Source: Enterococcus_D entomosocium (GTDB lineage Bacteria > Bacillota > Bacilli > Lactobacillales > Enterococcaceae). Taken from it: a stretch of 64,000 nt of DNA. The stretch is from assembly GCF_030441895.1 (NCBI RefSeq), contig NZ_JARJAS010000012.1; one strand, given 5' to 3'. The notes under the pieces are model-generated. The model searched no databases and was not told the DNA's origin. It saw only the letters and a program-made list of their open reading frames with translations. Position numbers and translations under genes: made by a program. Of the stretch, positions 24,945 to 33,962 are shown in pieces. Within the stretch, counting starts at the first letter, position 1. Each line of letters opens with the position of its first letter.

Positions 24945-25123
24945 GGTATGCTATATTTTAGACAGTACTTGTTTTTTTACGGAAAAAAGCCGATAGATGA
25001 TGGCGTAACTTACGCAATCGCCGCCAATTGGTTTTATAGAAAAAACGCAAAACCATTCCCAAGTCCGATGCACGTTTGCAGAATATTCAGCAAACGAAAA
25101 GTAAATGACTATGATTAGAAAGG
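24945..25123 (+). promoter_or_regulatory. Structured 5' leader of the P-type ATPase gene
   Basis: Behind a TGCTATATT extended -10 (about 24949-24957), the leader contains three potential hairpins: GGCG with CGCC (25002-25022), TGGTTTT with AAAACCA (25029-25055) and CGTTTGC with GCAAACG (25073-25096). I see no consensus of the Mg (M-box), Mn (yybP-ykoY) or c-di-AMP riboswitches. The 24807-25123 gap contains no gene. Confidence 0.4.
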
Positions 25124-27487
25124 GTGAGGATCATCGAAAACAACCAAACCATTGGCTTAACGTCAGGGGAAGTCAAGGCGCGGGTGCAGCGCGGTCAAGT
25201 CAATAAGACAAAAAAGGATACGACGAATACGTACCCGAAAATCCTGTTTACCAATATCTTTACCTTTTTCAATTTAATCAACTGTGTCCTATTCTTTCTC
25301 GTCTGTTTGACGGGTTCTTATCAAAACGGTTTGTTCGTCTTTGTTGTCTTCAGCAATGTGATCATCAATCTCTTTCAAGAAGTTCGTTCCAAACGAACGC
25401 TAGATAAGCTGGCACTGCTAAAAGTTGCCAAAGCCGATGTTTATCGGGATGGTAAGCTGGAGAATTTGCCGATCCACAAACTCGTAATGGATGATGTGTT
25501 ACGACTGAAAAGCGGGGATCAAGTGCCGACGGATGCCAAAGTCATTCAAGGATCTTTAGAAGTCAATGAATCCTTGCTGACTGGTGAAATGGATACGATC
25601 CACAAACAGCCGGCAGACGAGTTGTTTTCTGGCAGTTTTATCACTGCTGGTGAAGCGTTGTGCCAAGTGATCCACGTAGGCGCTGATAACTATATCGCAA
25701 AAATCAACAAAGAAGCCAAGACCATCAAACGACAAAAATACTTGATCCAAGGCAGTTTGAATAAAATCATTCGTTGGATCAGCTTGATTTTGGTACCGTT
25801 ATGTACCCTCTTGTTTGTCAAACAGTTCTATTTCTCTCATGCGGCTTTCAACACCGCCATCTTACGGACGGTGGCGGCAGCTGTAGGGATGTTCCCCGAA
25901 GGTTTGTTTTTATTGACCAGTGTCACATTGACCATCAGTGCCGTCTACCTGGCGCGCAAAAAAGTGATGGTGCAGGAATTGAACTGCATTGATGCTTTGG
26001 CACGGGTCGATGTTCTTTGCTTAGACAAAACCGGCACGATCACCGAAGGCAAGATGACGGTGGAAAAGACGATTTCCTTTCAATCGGAAACACCGTTGGC
26101 AGAAATCACCGGCAACTTAATGGCGCAGCTACCCGATCAGAACCCAACGGCAATGGCGCTACGAACCTTTTTTTCAGAAAAAACGACGTACCAGATGCAG
26201 CAAGTCGTCCCCTTTTCATCTGACCGCAAATTCAGTTGCGTCACGTTTGAAGGGCAAGGCACTTATTTCATCGGAGCTGCGTCGATTTTACTGGGAACCA
26301 ACCATGAAGCTGTCTTAAAACAGGAAAGACAGCTGGCAGAAGAAGGCTACCGAGTGATCGTTTTGGCGCACAGTGCGCAAGGTTATGAGGAGGCAGGACT
26401 GCCGACGGATATTGAACCGTTAGGATTTTATTTACTGTCAGACACGATTCGTGAAGATGCCAAAGAGACCTTAGAGTATTTTCGTTCACAAGCAATCCAA
26501 TGCAAGATCATCTCTGGCGATGATCCAGTGACAGTCAGTCAAATCGCGAAAAAAGTCAATCTACTAGGGGCTGCTGATTTTATCGATGTATCAAAACTAA
26601 CTGCAGCCGAATTAAAAGAAGCTGTCAGCAACTATCAGATTTTTGGTCGAGTGACGCCGCAACAAAAGAAAGAAATGGTACTCTTCTTGAAAGAACAAGG
26701 GCATACTGTCGCGATGACTGGCGATGGCGTCAACGATGTTTTGGCGCTGAAAGAAGCCGACTGCTCCATCGCGATGGCTTCCGGTGTCGATGCTGCGCGT
26801 CAAGTATCAAATTTGGTGCTTTTGGAAAATCAATTCGATGCTTTGCCATCGGTCATGGATGAAGGCCGCCGAGTAATCAATAACATTACTCGCTCAGGTT
26901 CATTGGTGCTAGTGCAAGTCTTATTCTCCATCATGATCACTATGGGGACGTTGTTATCAGGAACGACATATCCTTTTGAGCCGATCCAATTAACAATCAT
27001 CAATGCCTGCTTTGTCGGCATTCCGACCTTCTTTTTAAACTTTGAACCAGACTTCAATCGGATCAAAGGGGACTTTATGACAACGATTTTCAAAAATGCT
27101 TTTCCAACAGCATTGACGATTACGGTAGGAACTCTGCTGATCATCAACTTTGGCTATTGGTTCAACAGTAGCAGCAAAGCTCTATCGATCATGAGCATTA
27201 TTTTTACCGCTTGGAACTATCGCTTGATCCAGAAAAAAGTCTATCCAGCTATCAACAGCTATCGAACGATGATTTTTTTCAGCACCCAGATCTTGTACTT
27301 TGCTGCCTTGATCGTCGGTCGTGACCTCTTTAACCTAGGCAATACCAGCTATCTCAACCTCATTCTCTTGATTGCCTTGTTGAATTTTTCCGCCTATATG
27401 CAACGCTTTGCGGATAAGGGCATCGAGTTACTGATGCGAAGGTATACGAAGAAACGTAAAAGCTTATCAAAAGAAATGATTCAGTAA
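25124..27487 (+). CDS. Cation-transporting P-type ATPase, CtpE-like
   Basis: A 787-aa P-type ATPase in the plasma membrane. The actuator-domain LLTGE is at about 151-155, the PEGL ion-site motif at 258-261, the phosphorylated aspartate in DKTGT (D301) and the hinge in MTGDGVNDVLALKEAD (about 530-545). Around ten membrane segments are visible. The N-terminal GLTSGEVKARVQRGQVN and QEVRSKRTLDKLALL segments are those of the CtpE group, implicated in calcium uptake in mycobacteria; the ion here is not proven. It starts at a GTG with AGAAAGG immediately upstream, which is tight spacing. It is a single-gene unit with a long leader. Confidence 0.88.
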   Translation: MRIIENNQTIGLTSGEVKARVQRGQVNKTKKDTTNTYPKILFTNIFTFFNLINCVLFFLVCLTGSYQNGLFVFVVFSNVIINLFQEVRSKRTLDKLALLKVAKADVYRDGKLENLPIHKLVMDDVLRLKSGDQVPTDAKVIQGSLEVNESLLTGEMDTIHKQPADELFSGSFITAGEALCQVIHVGADNYIAKINKEAKTIKRQKYLIQGSLNKIIRWISLILVPLCTLLFVKQFYFSHAAFNTAILRTVAAAVGMFPEGLFLLTSVTLTISAVYLARKKVMVQELNCIDALARVDVLCLDKTGTITEGKMTVEKTISFQSETPLAEITGNLMAQLPDQNPTAMALRTFFSEKTTYQMQQVVPFSSDRKFSCVTFEGQGTYFIGAASILLGTNHEAVLKQERQLAEEGYRVIVLAHSAQGYEEAGLPTDIEPLGFYLLSDTIREDAKETLEYFRSQAIQCKIISGDDPVTVSQIAKKVNLLGAADFIDVSKLTAAELKEAVSNYQIFGRVTPQQKKEMVLFLKEQGHTVAMTGDGVNDVLALKEADCSIAMASGVDAARQVSNLVLLENQFDALPSVMDEGRRVINNITRSGSLVLVQVLFSIMITMGTLLSGTTYPFEPIQLTIINACFVGIPTFFLNFEPDFNRIKGDFMTTIFKNAFPTALTITVGTLLIINFGYWFNSSSKALSIMSIIFTAWNYRLIQKKVYPAINSYRTMIFFSTQILYFAALIVGRDLFNLGNTSYLNLILLIALLNFSAYMQRFADKGIELLMRRYTKKRKSLSKEMIQ

Positions 27488-27495
27488 ACAGTAGA

Positions 27496-27545
27496 AAAAC
27501 TGATTGCTTAAGTAGCGCTTGTAGCTTGCTAAGCAATCAGTTTTT
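27496..27545 (+). terminator. ATPase gene terminator
   Basis: AAAACTGATTGCTTA (27496-27510) pairs with TAAGCAATCAGTTTT (27530-27544) followed by T-rich sequence. Confidence 0.85.
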
Positions 27546-27718
27546 GTTTATAAATAAATTTCTTTTATTTTCAAGGAGTCTAAGTCTTGCTATGAAACTC
27601 GTTTCATACCGTACAATCAACCAAGGGACCTTTTCAGAAAATTTATCGAAAGTGAATCAGTAAATTTTCTATGGTAGACTTAGGTCAATCGTAAAACAAA
27701 CAGATAGGAATGAAGGAA

Positions 27719-28645
27719 ATGGCAACGATACGCGATATAGCAAAAATCACTGGTTTTTCGATCACGACAGTCTCTCGTGTGATCAATGGCCATCCTTATG
27801 TCGATGAGCAAAAGCGAGCAGCGATTTTGGCGGTGATGGAAGAACTGGATTACAAACCGAATAAGATCGCCCAAAAGCTCAGCTCGGGGAAAACCTATAA
27901 TATTGGGGTCATCGTGCCGTTTGTCAATCACGCCTTTTTTGATGGGATTCTAAATGGCATTATGGAAGAAGCCTTTGCTAAAAAATACAAAGTGACGTTA
28001 TTGCCGACCAATTTTGATCGGAAATTGGAACTAGAATATCTAGAAGAATTCGCTGCAAAAGGGTTTGACGGATTGATCGTCATTACCCGCGCAAATCATA
28101 TCGAGACGTTTTATCCCTACATGGAAAAAGGACCGATCGTTTTTTGTGAAAATTCGACCGGTACTGCTGTTCCTTTCGTTGCGATCGACTTGGTCGGCTC
28201 TGTGACAGCTAGTATCAATTATTTAAAAGAACAAGGCGTAAAACGTTTGGGACTGACGCTCGGGCGCAGCAAACGTCTTAGCTGCAATTCAGTCAATACC
28301 ATCGCAAAAGCCAAGGAGCTGTTTCCTGCTTTTTCGGAAGCCGATATTTATTGGGATTGTATCAAAGCCCAAGACGGGATTTCCGCAGCAGCCTTTTTTA
28401 AAGAACGAGGAATCGATGGGGTGATCACAAATGGAGACGAAATCGCAGCAATGATTTTGAATCAATACTCCCACGGGACAGCACCCATCGTGATTGGACA
28501 AGAAAACCTGCTCATCAGTCAAATGCTGCATTTTTCTTCCGTTGAGTTTCATCTGAATCAGTGCGGCAAAGAAGCCTTTCGCTTGTTTCAAGAAAGAAAA
28601 CAAGAACAGATCATTCTGCCTTATGAACTTATTATTCGTGAATAA
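27719..28645 (+). CDS. LacI family transcriptional regulator
   Basis: About 308 aa. The N-terminal LacI helix-turn-helix is MATIRDIAKITGFSITTVSR and the hinge helix is PNKIAQKLSSGKTYNIGVIVP; a periplasmic-binding-protein-like sensor domain follows (about 60-308). ATG 27719 is preferred because it gives the standard family N terminus; another ATG lies 9 bases upstream. No sugar gene is adjacent, so its targets lie elsewhere. The effector domain is slightly short for the family. Confidence 0.9.
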   Translation: MATIRDIAKITGFSITTVSRVINGHPYVDEQKRAAILAVMEELDYKPNKIAQKLSSGKTYNIGVIVPFVNHAFFDGILNGIMEEAFAKKYKVTLLPTNFDRKLELEYLEEFAAKGFDGLIVITRANHIETFYPYMEKGPIVFCENSTGTAVPFVAIDLVGSVTASINYLKEQGVKRLGLTLGRSKRLSCNSVNTIAKAKELFPAFSEADIYWDCIKAQDGISAAAFFKERGIDGVITNGDEIAAMILNQYSHGTAPIVIGQENLLISQMLHFSSVEFHLNQCGKEAFRLFQERKQEQIILPYELIIRE

Positions 28646-28661
28646 TCATTGTCATAAAAAG

Positions 28662-28691
28662 AACACACCTTATTACGAGAGGTGTGTTTTT
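28662..28691 (+). terminator. LacI regulator terminator
   Basis: AACACACCT (28662-28670) pairs with AGGTGTGTT (28680-28688) followed by T. Confidence 0.85.
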
Positions 28692-28817
28692 GCCTAATTT
28701 TTTAAAGGGAATTTGAGGAGATAAAATAAAAAAATAAAGAAAAAATCAATTTTGAAAGCTTGCTTTTCACAGAGTAAAGGGCTACCATTGGTCTGTGGCT
28801 TTTTCGCCACAAAAATA

Positions 28818-28879
28818 GGAAACGTATCAGACAAGAGTACTTGGGGAAGATTCTCTTGGGGGAAGCCTGATACGTTTCC
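28818..28879. repeat. Inverted repeat with 13-bp perfect arms
   Basis: GGAAACGTATCAG (28818-28830) and CTGATACGTTTCC (28867-28879) are perfect complements. Inside, CAAGAG (28832-28837) can pair with CTCTTG (28853-28858). T-rich sequence follows on the right. It is the only marked structure in the gene-free stretch 28692-29059 besides a small GTGGC/GCCAC hairpin at 28795-28810, and may be a bidirectional terminator or a small structured RNA. Confidence 0.6.
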
Positions 28880-29059
28880 TTTTGTTCATTCTAACACTAT
28901 TTATATATAAAGTAGAGAGATATTGAGTAGATAAATAAAAATACTGCTGTAATTGATGAATAGGAAAAGAGCAAGCTCACAAAGGACTACTTTCAAATCG
29001 TTTTCCTACAACATGTTGGATGGCAAATGGCTCCTCATGTTTTGGTTAATAAAAGAGGA

Positions 29060-29248
29060 TCAACTAACTAATTGCGTGGCACCAACTAGAAAATTACATA
29101 GCTTAGCAACACCTGTTTCAGCTGTTTCTTTGATTAGAACAGTTGCAGTATTCTCGTAAACATGAATCACACTAACTTCTTGTAAACCGGTAAAGCCAAT
29201 AACATTTGCCTGATAGTTTTGACCAGGGAACACTTGGTATTTTTCCAT
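29060..29248 (-). CDS. Small protein of unknown function, 62 aa
   Basis: A 62-aa protein that I do not recognise. The ATG is preceded by AAGGAGAT at good spacing, which supports it as a real gene. The sequence alternates hydrophobic and polar residues (NYQANVIGFTGLQEVSVIHVY, then ENTATVLIKE), suggesting a small beta-rich fold. No signal or membrane span. It stands alone between the LacI regulator and a gene-poor stretch. The following interval 29249-29604 shows no other convincing gene. Confidence 0.55.
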   Translation of the reverse strand: MEKYQVFPGQNYQANVIGFTGLQEVSVIHVYENTATVLIKETAETGVAKLCNFLVGATQLVS

Positions 29249-29604
29249 GTTTTTATCTCCTTCATTATTCTTATTTCAAAAGAATAATAATTAAAATTTA
29301 AGAAAAAGTAAAGTGAAACGATTTTTCATTCAAAAACACAGCCCTTTGGCGTTTGTCTCGAGTAATTTCGATCTTTTTCTGCAATTTTTCATTATGTTTT
29401 TCAATAAATATGCGGTGGCTTATTGAACTTTATTCAAGAATATATGCTGCTTTTTTTAAGCAGCAACCACAGATTTCATCTAAACGAATGGGAGAAAACA
29501 GCAGCTGAATTGTTTGTTTTGTACCGGATTGGGGCTTATAATAAAAATAGGAAGAAGGATCGACGTCACCGCTTCCTAAATCAATTGAAAAGGGCGTGGA
29601 AGTT

Positions 29605-29742
29605 ATGGAAAACGTATACCGAAATAACTTTGTCAAAAGAACTATTCAACTGATGTTTGCACCAAAAAAAATCAGAAAGCGTCCACCAGAACAATGGATC
29701 AAAATGCCTACCGACCGAGGTATTCGGAGAAAGGACGCGTGA
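29605..29742 (+). CDS. Possible small basic protein, 45 aa
   Basis: A 45-codon ORF encoding a strongly basic peptide (MENVYRNNFVKRTIQLMF, then APKKIRKRPPEQW and a C-terminal RGIRRKDA). A weak ribosome site (GTGGAAG) precedes the ATG. A very strong terminator 53 bases downstream indicates that something is transcribed through here. It could equally be the tail of a decayed gene. Confidence 0.35.
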   Translation: MENVYRNNFVKRTIQLMFAPKKIRKRPPEQWIKMPTDRGIRRKDA

Positions 29743-29794
29743 TCCAGCATCTCGTAGCTATGCGTGAAATAGTATTTGAAGAGAAAAGAACGTT

Positions 29795-29825
29795 AGGAAG
29801 TCCCGAACGCGGGACTTCCTTTTTT
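29795..29825 (+). terminator. Strong terminator
   Basis: AGGAAGTCCC (29795-29804) pairs perfectly with GGGACTTCCT (29811-29820) across a 6-nt loop, followed by T. The stretch 29826-30203 after it shows no gene. Confidence 0.85.
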
Positions 29826-30203
29826 GTGTCAGTGACATTGGGAATTTAACGAGAAAGTAGTTGCCAGCAGGTTCTCTTGTGAAGGGCTCCTTTCAGAAAA
29901 GGATATAAAAGGAAGCTTGCACTTTTCCTAGCGCTCAATAGACGAACGGAAGAAATCAATAGATAGCAGTGTTAGTGGATAAAGGATCGAAAGGATTCTT
30001 TCCAGCTGTTTTCAATTTTAAATTGAGTTTTCCAAAAAGTAGGATATTCAAAGTGGCGTTAGTCTACCTACGTGATCAGAATGGATGATTGATAAAAGAA
30101 GGGGAATATAAAAGCCACTTTTTTCGCACATAGATTCTGTTAAAATAAACATAGAGGTTCAAACCTGTAAAATAATCTTATAATTTTTAAAGAAGGTGAA
30201 AGC

Positions 30204-30728
30204 ATGGACTACCTAGAAATCGCAGGTCATTTCCAGACAACATCCTTTGATCCCCAACCGTTTGTGCAAACGGCGATAGATGATCGAAAGGTAAGAGATA
30301 GACTAGTGGAGAATGTCGTTGATGGTCAAAATCATATCAATGAGTATTTTAATAGTTATTTGATCATTAAAGAAGTAGCCGTTAAAAACCCTGAGCTGAT
30401 TTATGATGAATGGGAACGGATCTGGGCATTGCATACCCATAAAAACTCCTATCATCGGTGGATCGCTCATGATTTGATCAGTCAACTTTTGGTGATTGAT
30501 CATGAAGACAAGTTTGAAGGGATCAAGCAAGAGTATGTACTGCTGCCTAAAGGAGAAAAAATTAGTAATTTCTTGAAGATGACTGAAAACATCAAGGAAG
30601 CCAGTCGATACAAAGACCTTCAGCAAGAGATTCAGCGTTTACTTGCGGATCAAGAATGGCTGTCCCACTTCAATGAAAAACAAGTGAAGCGTATTGAAAA
30701 AGTCCTTCAAACCCTTTTGGCTGAATGA
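30204..30728 (+). CDS. Hypothetical protein, 174 aa
   Basis: A 174-aa cytoplasmic protein of unknown function. ATG follows AAGAAGGTG at good spacing. It appears largely helical, with aromatic-rich segments (YDEWERIWALHTHKNSYHRW, about residues 70-89) and a charged C-terminal helix (KQVKRIEKVLQTLLAE). There is no recognisable domain. It precedes the PAPS-reductase-like gene by 230 bases in the same direction but need not share its operon. Confidence 0.7.
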   Translation: MDYLEIAGHFQTTSFDPQPFVQTAIDDRKVRDRLVENVVDGQNHINEYFNSYLIIKEVAVKNPELIYDEWERIWALHTHKNSYHRWIAHDLISQLLVIDHEDKFEGIKQEYVLLPKGEKISNFLKMTENIKEASRYKDLQQEIQRLLADQEWLSHFNEKQVKRIEKVLQTLLAE

Positions 30729-30959
30729 ATCAAGAAAAGCAATAAAACTTGTTTCAGAAGGAATTTTTCTACTATTTTTCTTGATTACTAGGAATAGTAG
30801 TGAGCAATGGGGAACACATTGCAATGATAGCTAACAATTATTTGCATGTATCGAATGCAAAATCTCCCTTAAGTCCTTGTAAGAAGCTAAGTGAAACTTT
30901 ATACTAGAATGTAATACTTATTCAAAAAAAGGACAAATAAAATGAGGACATGAGCTTTT

Positions 30960-32267
30960 ATGAAGAAATATTGTAAGGATAATGTGCTGGAAGCGGCGAT
31001 GACGCGCCTGGAATATATTTTTGATACCTTTCCCCATGTTTATTTCTCTTTCAGTGGTGGAAAAGATAGCGGTGCCATGATTCAGTTGGCTGACCAAGTC
31101 GCCCGACAAAAAAAGAAAACTTTTGATCTGCTGATTTTAGATATCGAGGCAAATTATGATGCTACGAGAACGTTCATGGAAAAAATCAAAGCGTTACCAA
31201 CTATCAATCAAACCTTTCACTTCTGTTTGCCCTTTTACGAGGACAACAACACTAGCGTATTTCAGCCACAATGGCTGATGTGGGATGAACAAGAACGTGA
31301 GAAGTGGGTACAGATGATGCCAAAAGATGCAATTTCACTTGCTGATTTAGATGAATCATTGATGGAAATCTATCAGAGTGCAAATATGAATCCAGATAAG
31401 TTCTTACGAAACTTTGCTCACTGGTACGCAAACTATCATCAGTGTGAACCCGTTGCTTGTGGCGTTGGCATCCGAACACAGGAAAGTCTATACCGATATC
31501 GGTCGATAACTTCGCCAAAGTATAACTTTCGGAAGCAATGCTGGATCAAACGGCAAGTAGCAGATTCCATGGTCGTCAATTTTTACCCCATCTATGATTG
31601 GAAGACAGAAGATGTCTGGGGCGCCTATGCCCATTTTGACTGGCCGATCAATGGCTTTTATGAAAAATTATATGATCATGGCGTTCCGATTCATCAAATG
31701 CGAATCTGTCAGCCTTATGGTATGCAACAACGAAAAGGCTTATACCAATATGCTCTGGTGGAACCGGAAACGTGGGAACGCGTCGTCAACCGCGTGTCAG
31801 GAGCCAATTTTGGTCGATTGTATGCCCAGACGGGATTATTGGCGCATTACAATACGAGAAAGCCAAGTCATATGACTTGGCAAGAGTATGCGGTCTTTTT
31901 ACTGGAATCAATTGGACTTTATTCAAAGAAATTACAGGACCATTATTACCGCAAAATCACAATCTTGATTGATCATTATCGAGAAAAGCACGGTATCGAA
32001 GTGGAAGACATTCCCGATGTGACCAAACGTAAGGAGTGGCTGAAAAACGAAGTACTCTGGCATGACTGGAAAGGGATCGCTCGTGCGTTAGAAAAAAATG
32101 ATTTTTCTTTGAGCACGCGACAATACAGTCTGACGAAAAAAGATGAGACGGAATTGTATGAGTTGGCGGTCGATTTTGGGGCGGCGTTGGGAATCGAGCA
32201 TTTACCCAAGTATCAGTTAAAAAAATTGAATGCCAAATATGAGTATTTAACGAAAAAAATCACCTAA
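30960..32267 (+). CDS. PAPS-reductase-like PP-loop protein (IbrA-like)
   Basis: A 435-aa protein of the adenine-nucleotide alpha-hydrolase/PAPS reductase superfamily. The PP-loop is FSFSGGKDSGAMIQLADQV (SGGKDS at 32-37), and a second conserved region is VVNFYPIYDWKTEDVW (about 205-220). The long C-terminal extension resembles the DUF3440 proteins that include IbrA, a co-activator of prophage genes in E. coli. It is not a normal assimilatory reductase, because no sulfate genes are nearby. It is followed by a GNAT-like gene and a ParB-like gene, the IbrA/IbrB pairing. Confidence 0.85.
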   Translation: MKKYCKDNVLEAAMTRLEYIFDTFPHVYFSFSGGKDSGAMIQLADQVARQKKKTFDLLILDIEANYDATRTFMEKIKALPTINQTFHFCLPFYEDNNTSVFQPQWLMWDEQEREKWVQMMPKDAISLADLDESLMEIYQSANMNPDKFLRNFAHWYANYHQCEPVACGVGIRTQESLYRYRSITSPKYNFRKQCWIKRQVADSMVVNFYPIYDWKTEDVWGAYAHFDWPINGFYEKLYDHGVPIHQMRICQPYGMQQRKGLYQYALVEPETWERVVNRVSGANFGRLYAQTGLLAHYNTRKPSHMTWQEYAVFLLESIGLYSKKLQDHYYRKITILIDHYREKHGIEVEDIPDVTKRKEWLKNEVLWHDWKGIARALEKNDFSLSTRQYSLTKKDETELYELAVDFGAALGIEHLPKYQLKKLNAKYEYLTKKIT

Positions 32268-32303
32268 CGATGGACGAATGTGTCCCTAGAGAGGAAGGGT
32301 TTT

Positions 32304-32795
32304 GTGAACGAACGATTGGTTTTATTTTTTCCACCGTATAAGAAAAGCCAATTCTATCAATTGATGGGGGCATTTTTTGCGGAACGGGTGTATCAGCAGC
32401 AATTTCCGTACTTAGTCAATGATGAGAACTGCTACTGGTATGTGATTCTTGATGACGAAAAACGGGTGACCGCTTTTTCTTATTATGAAAAAGGCGTCAA
32501 TAAAGTGGAGCTAGGGGAATTTTATGAAAAAGATCCAACTGCTCAATTTAAAAAGTTTCTTTTACGGAAAATGTTGGTGGATATCAGCCGCAACTACCCA
32601 GAAGCAGAGATTCTCGCTTCTAGTAACCAGCCTAGTGAAATTGCACTTTTGGAGTCAAAAGGGTTTGCGGTCTATCGACAAACAAAAAATTATTCATTTC
32701 TAAAAAGGAGTGTAGTACCTCATGAGCGATATCGATTTTCCAGTGTTAGCGGCGAAGCTGATCCCAGTCAGCAAGATTCACGCGAATACGTATAA
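32304..32795 (+). CDS. GNAT-like acetyltransferase between IbrA-like and ParB-like genes
   Basis: About 163 aa. A GNAT-like core is suggested by WYVILDDEKRVTAFSYYE, the FKKFLLRKMLVDISRNYPEAE helix/strand and the SNQPSEIALLESKGFAVYR C-terminal motif. Start GTG 32304 lies after GAGGAAGGG; the frame also has an upstream GTG at 32280. The last 74 bases overlap the start of the ParB-like gene and encode an extra tail beyond the domain. The acceptor is unknown. Confidence 0.65.
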   Translation: MNERLVLFFPPYKKSQFYQLMGAFFAERVYQQQFPYLVNDENCYWYVILDDEKRVTAFSYYEKGVNKVELGEFYEKDPTAQFKKFLLRKMLVDISRNYPEAEILASSNQPSEIALLESKGFAVYRQTKNYSFLKRSVVPHERYRFSSVSGEADPSQQDSREYV

Positions 32796-33255
32796 TCCCA
32801 ACACCGTGGCTGCTCCAGAGATGGATTTGCTGGAACTGTCGATTCGGGAAGATGGCTTTACGCAGCCACTGGTTTGTTACCACGATAAGGAGCAGGACAA
32901 GTATATTTTGATCGATGGGTTTCATCGGTATGTCGTAGCAAAAGATCGCTTAGAATTGCCAAGCGTTCCGGTCACAGTGATCGATAAGCCTTTTGAGAAT
33001 CGCATCGCTTCAACGATTCGCCACAATCGAGCACGTGGTACCCATGGCATCGAGAAGATGGGAAACATCGTGCAGCAGTTGGTCGCTAACGAGTGGTCGG
33101 ATGAACGAATTGCCAAGGAATTGGGGATGGACCGCGAAGAGGTCTTTCGCTTTAAGCAGCGCTCAGGCTTAAAAAGTGCCTTTTCCAACCATGAATTCAG
33201 CAAATCTTGGATTGAGTTTGAAAAAAGATACTATAAAGGCAAAAAAGAGACCTGA
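32722..33255 (+). CDS. ParB N-terminal domain protein (IbrB-like)
   Basis: A 177-aa protein with a ParB/Srx-type nuclease-like domain: LIPVSKIHANTYNPN, then DGFTQPLVCYHD and LIDGFHRYVVAKD (about residues 10-75), followed by RHNRARGTHG, the ParB-family arginine box, and a helix-turn-helix-like region (ANEWSDERIAKELGMDREEV). IbrB of E. coli has this organisation. The ATG follows AAAAGGAGTG, which lies inside the preceding gene. Some ParB-fold proteins bind CTP; the conserved patch is present but function here is inferred. Confidence 0.82.
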   Translation: MSDIDFPVLAAKLIPVSKIHANTYNPNTVAAPEMDLLELSIREDGFTQPLVCYHDKEQDKYILIDGFHRYVVAKDRLELPSVPVTVIDKPFENRIASTIRHNRARGTHGIEKMGNIVQQLVANEWSDERIAKELGMDREEVFRFKQRSGLKSAFSNHEFSKSWIEFEKRYYKGKKET

Positions 33256-33306
33256 GAGGTTGAAAAAACTATCTAAAAAAGCTATCTATTAGAAGACAGC
33301 GATTCG

Positions 33307-33459
33307 TTAATAATTCTTTTTAAATTTTGAATAGGTGTTTTTTACAACGATAACGATCAGATTGATCACCATCGACAAACAAAGCGTCCCTAAGAGAATG
33401 GCCAGGATCACACCTAATGTGTCTCTTAGAAAGCTGAAGATCGCTTCAATGATAAACAT
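33307..33459 (-). CDS. Small single-span membrane protein, 50 aa
   Basis: A 50-aa ORF preceded by AAAGGAGGAAAAACT before the ATG, an excellent ribosome site. MFIIEAIFSFLRDTLGVILA leads into a hydrophobic span (LLGTLCLSMVINLIVIVV, about residues 22-40), and the C terminus is basic (KNTYSKFKKNY). The size and composition resemble small membrane peptides or toxins, but no family is assigned. It converges on the ParB-like gene. Confidence 0.6.
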   Translation of the reverse strand: MFIIEAIFSFLRDTLGVILAILLGTLCLSMVINLIVIVVKNTYSKFKKNY

Positions 33460-33962
33460 AGTTTTTCCTCCTTTTCTCATCGTCTATTTTTTCTGACAAT
33501 TGCAAAAATAGGCTCCTTGAGCAATAACTGCCTGCTACTAAAAACATGATCGAACGGTTTTCAAGTCCAGCCTTTTTTGGTGATTGTTCTTTTCCAAAGT
33601 AGAGTATACATTGGAAAGGATGAAAGAACGTTTCTATTTTTTATAATCGGTAAAAAATTCTGAAATGTAAAGAACAACAGTGGCTTTTTTATCTCCTGCG
33701 GATAGCATGAATAATCGTACCAGTTTGCATAAAAAAAGTAAAATGATAACAAAAAGTGAGTGGCGAAACAAGAGGTAATCATCTGATTGAATAATAATAA
33801 GCGAAATGAAAAGCTATGCTGCACAACGTCTGTAGAACAGAAAGAGGTTGTGCGGCTATTTGTTTTCACGCTGCTTCTTTGCTGCTAGAATAAATACTAT
33901 CATTTTTTTTTTGAAGAATAACTGCATAAAAATCGATCGTGATCAAACTGGTTTTATAACAA
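33460..33962. other. Gene-free interval, 503 bp
   Basis: No convincing ORF. A hairpin at 33819-33855 (CTGCACAAC with GTTGTGCGG, one G-U) is the only clear structure and may end the LysR transcript coming from the right. AT-rich otherwise. Confidence 0.5.

Noticed and set aside
24945..25123. Possible known riboswitch (Mg M-box, Mn yybP-ykoY or c-di-AMP ydaO) before the P-type ATPase
   Set aside because: None of the conserved core sequences of these classes could be found, so only a structured leader is reported.
29423..29653. 76-codon plus-strand ORF
   Set aside because: Starts without a ribosome site in AT-rich sequence and overlaps the better-supported small ORF at 29605; no protein-like pattern.
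30960..33255. Complete dnd phosphorothioation system
   Set aside because: Only a PP-loop protein is present; no DndA, DndB, DndD or DndE-like gene is nearby, and the ParB partner fits IbrB better.
33561..33869. 102-codon minus-strand ORF in the gene-free interval
   Set aside because: Ser/Phe/Tyr-rich translation of AT-rich DNA, no ribosome site, and it covers a hairpin.
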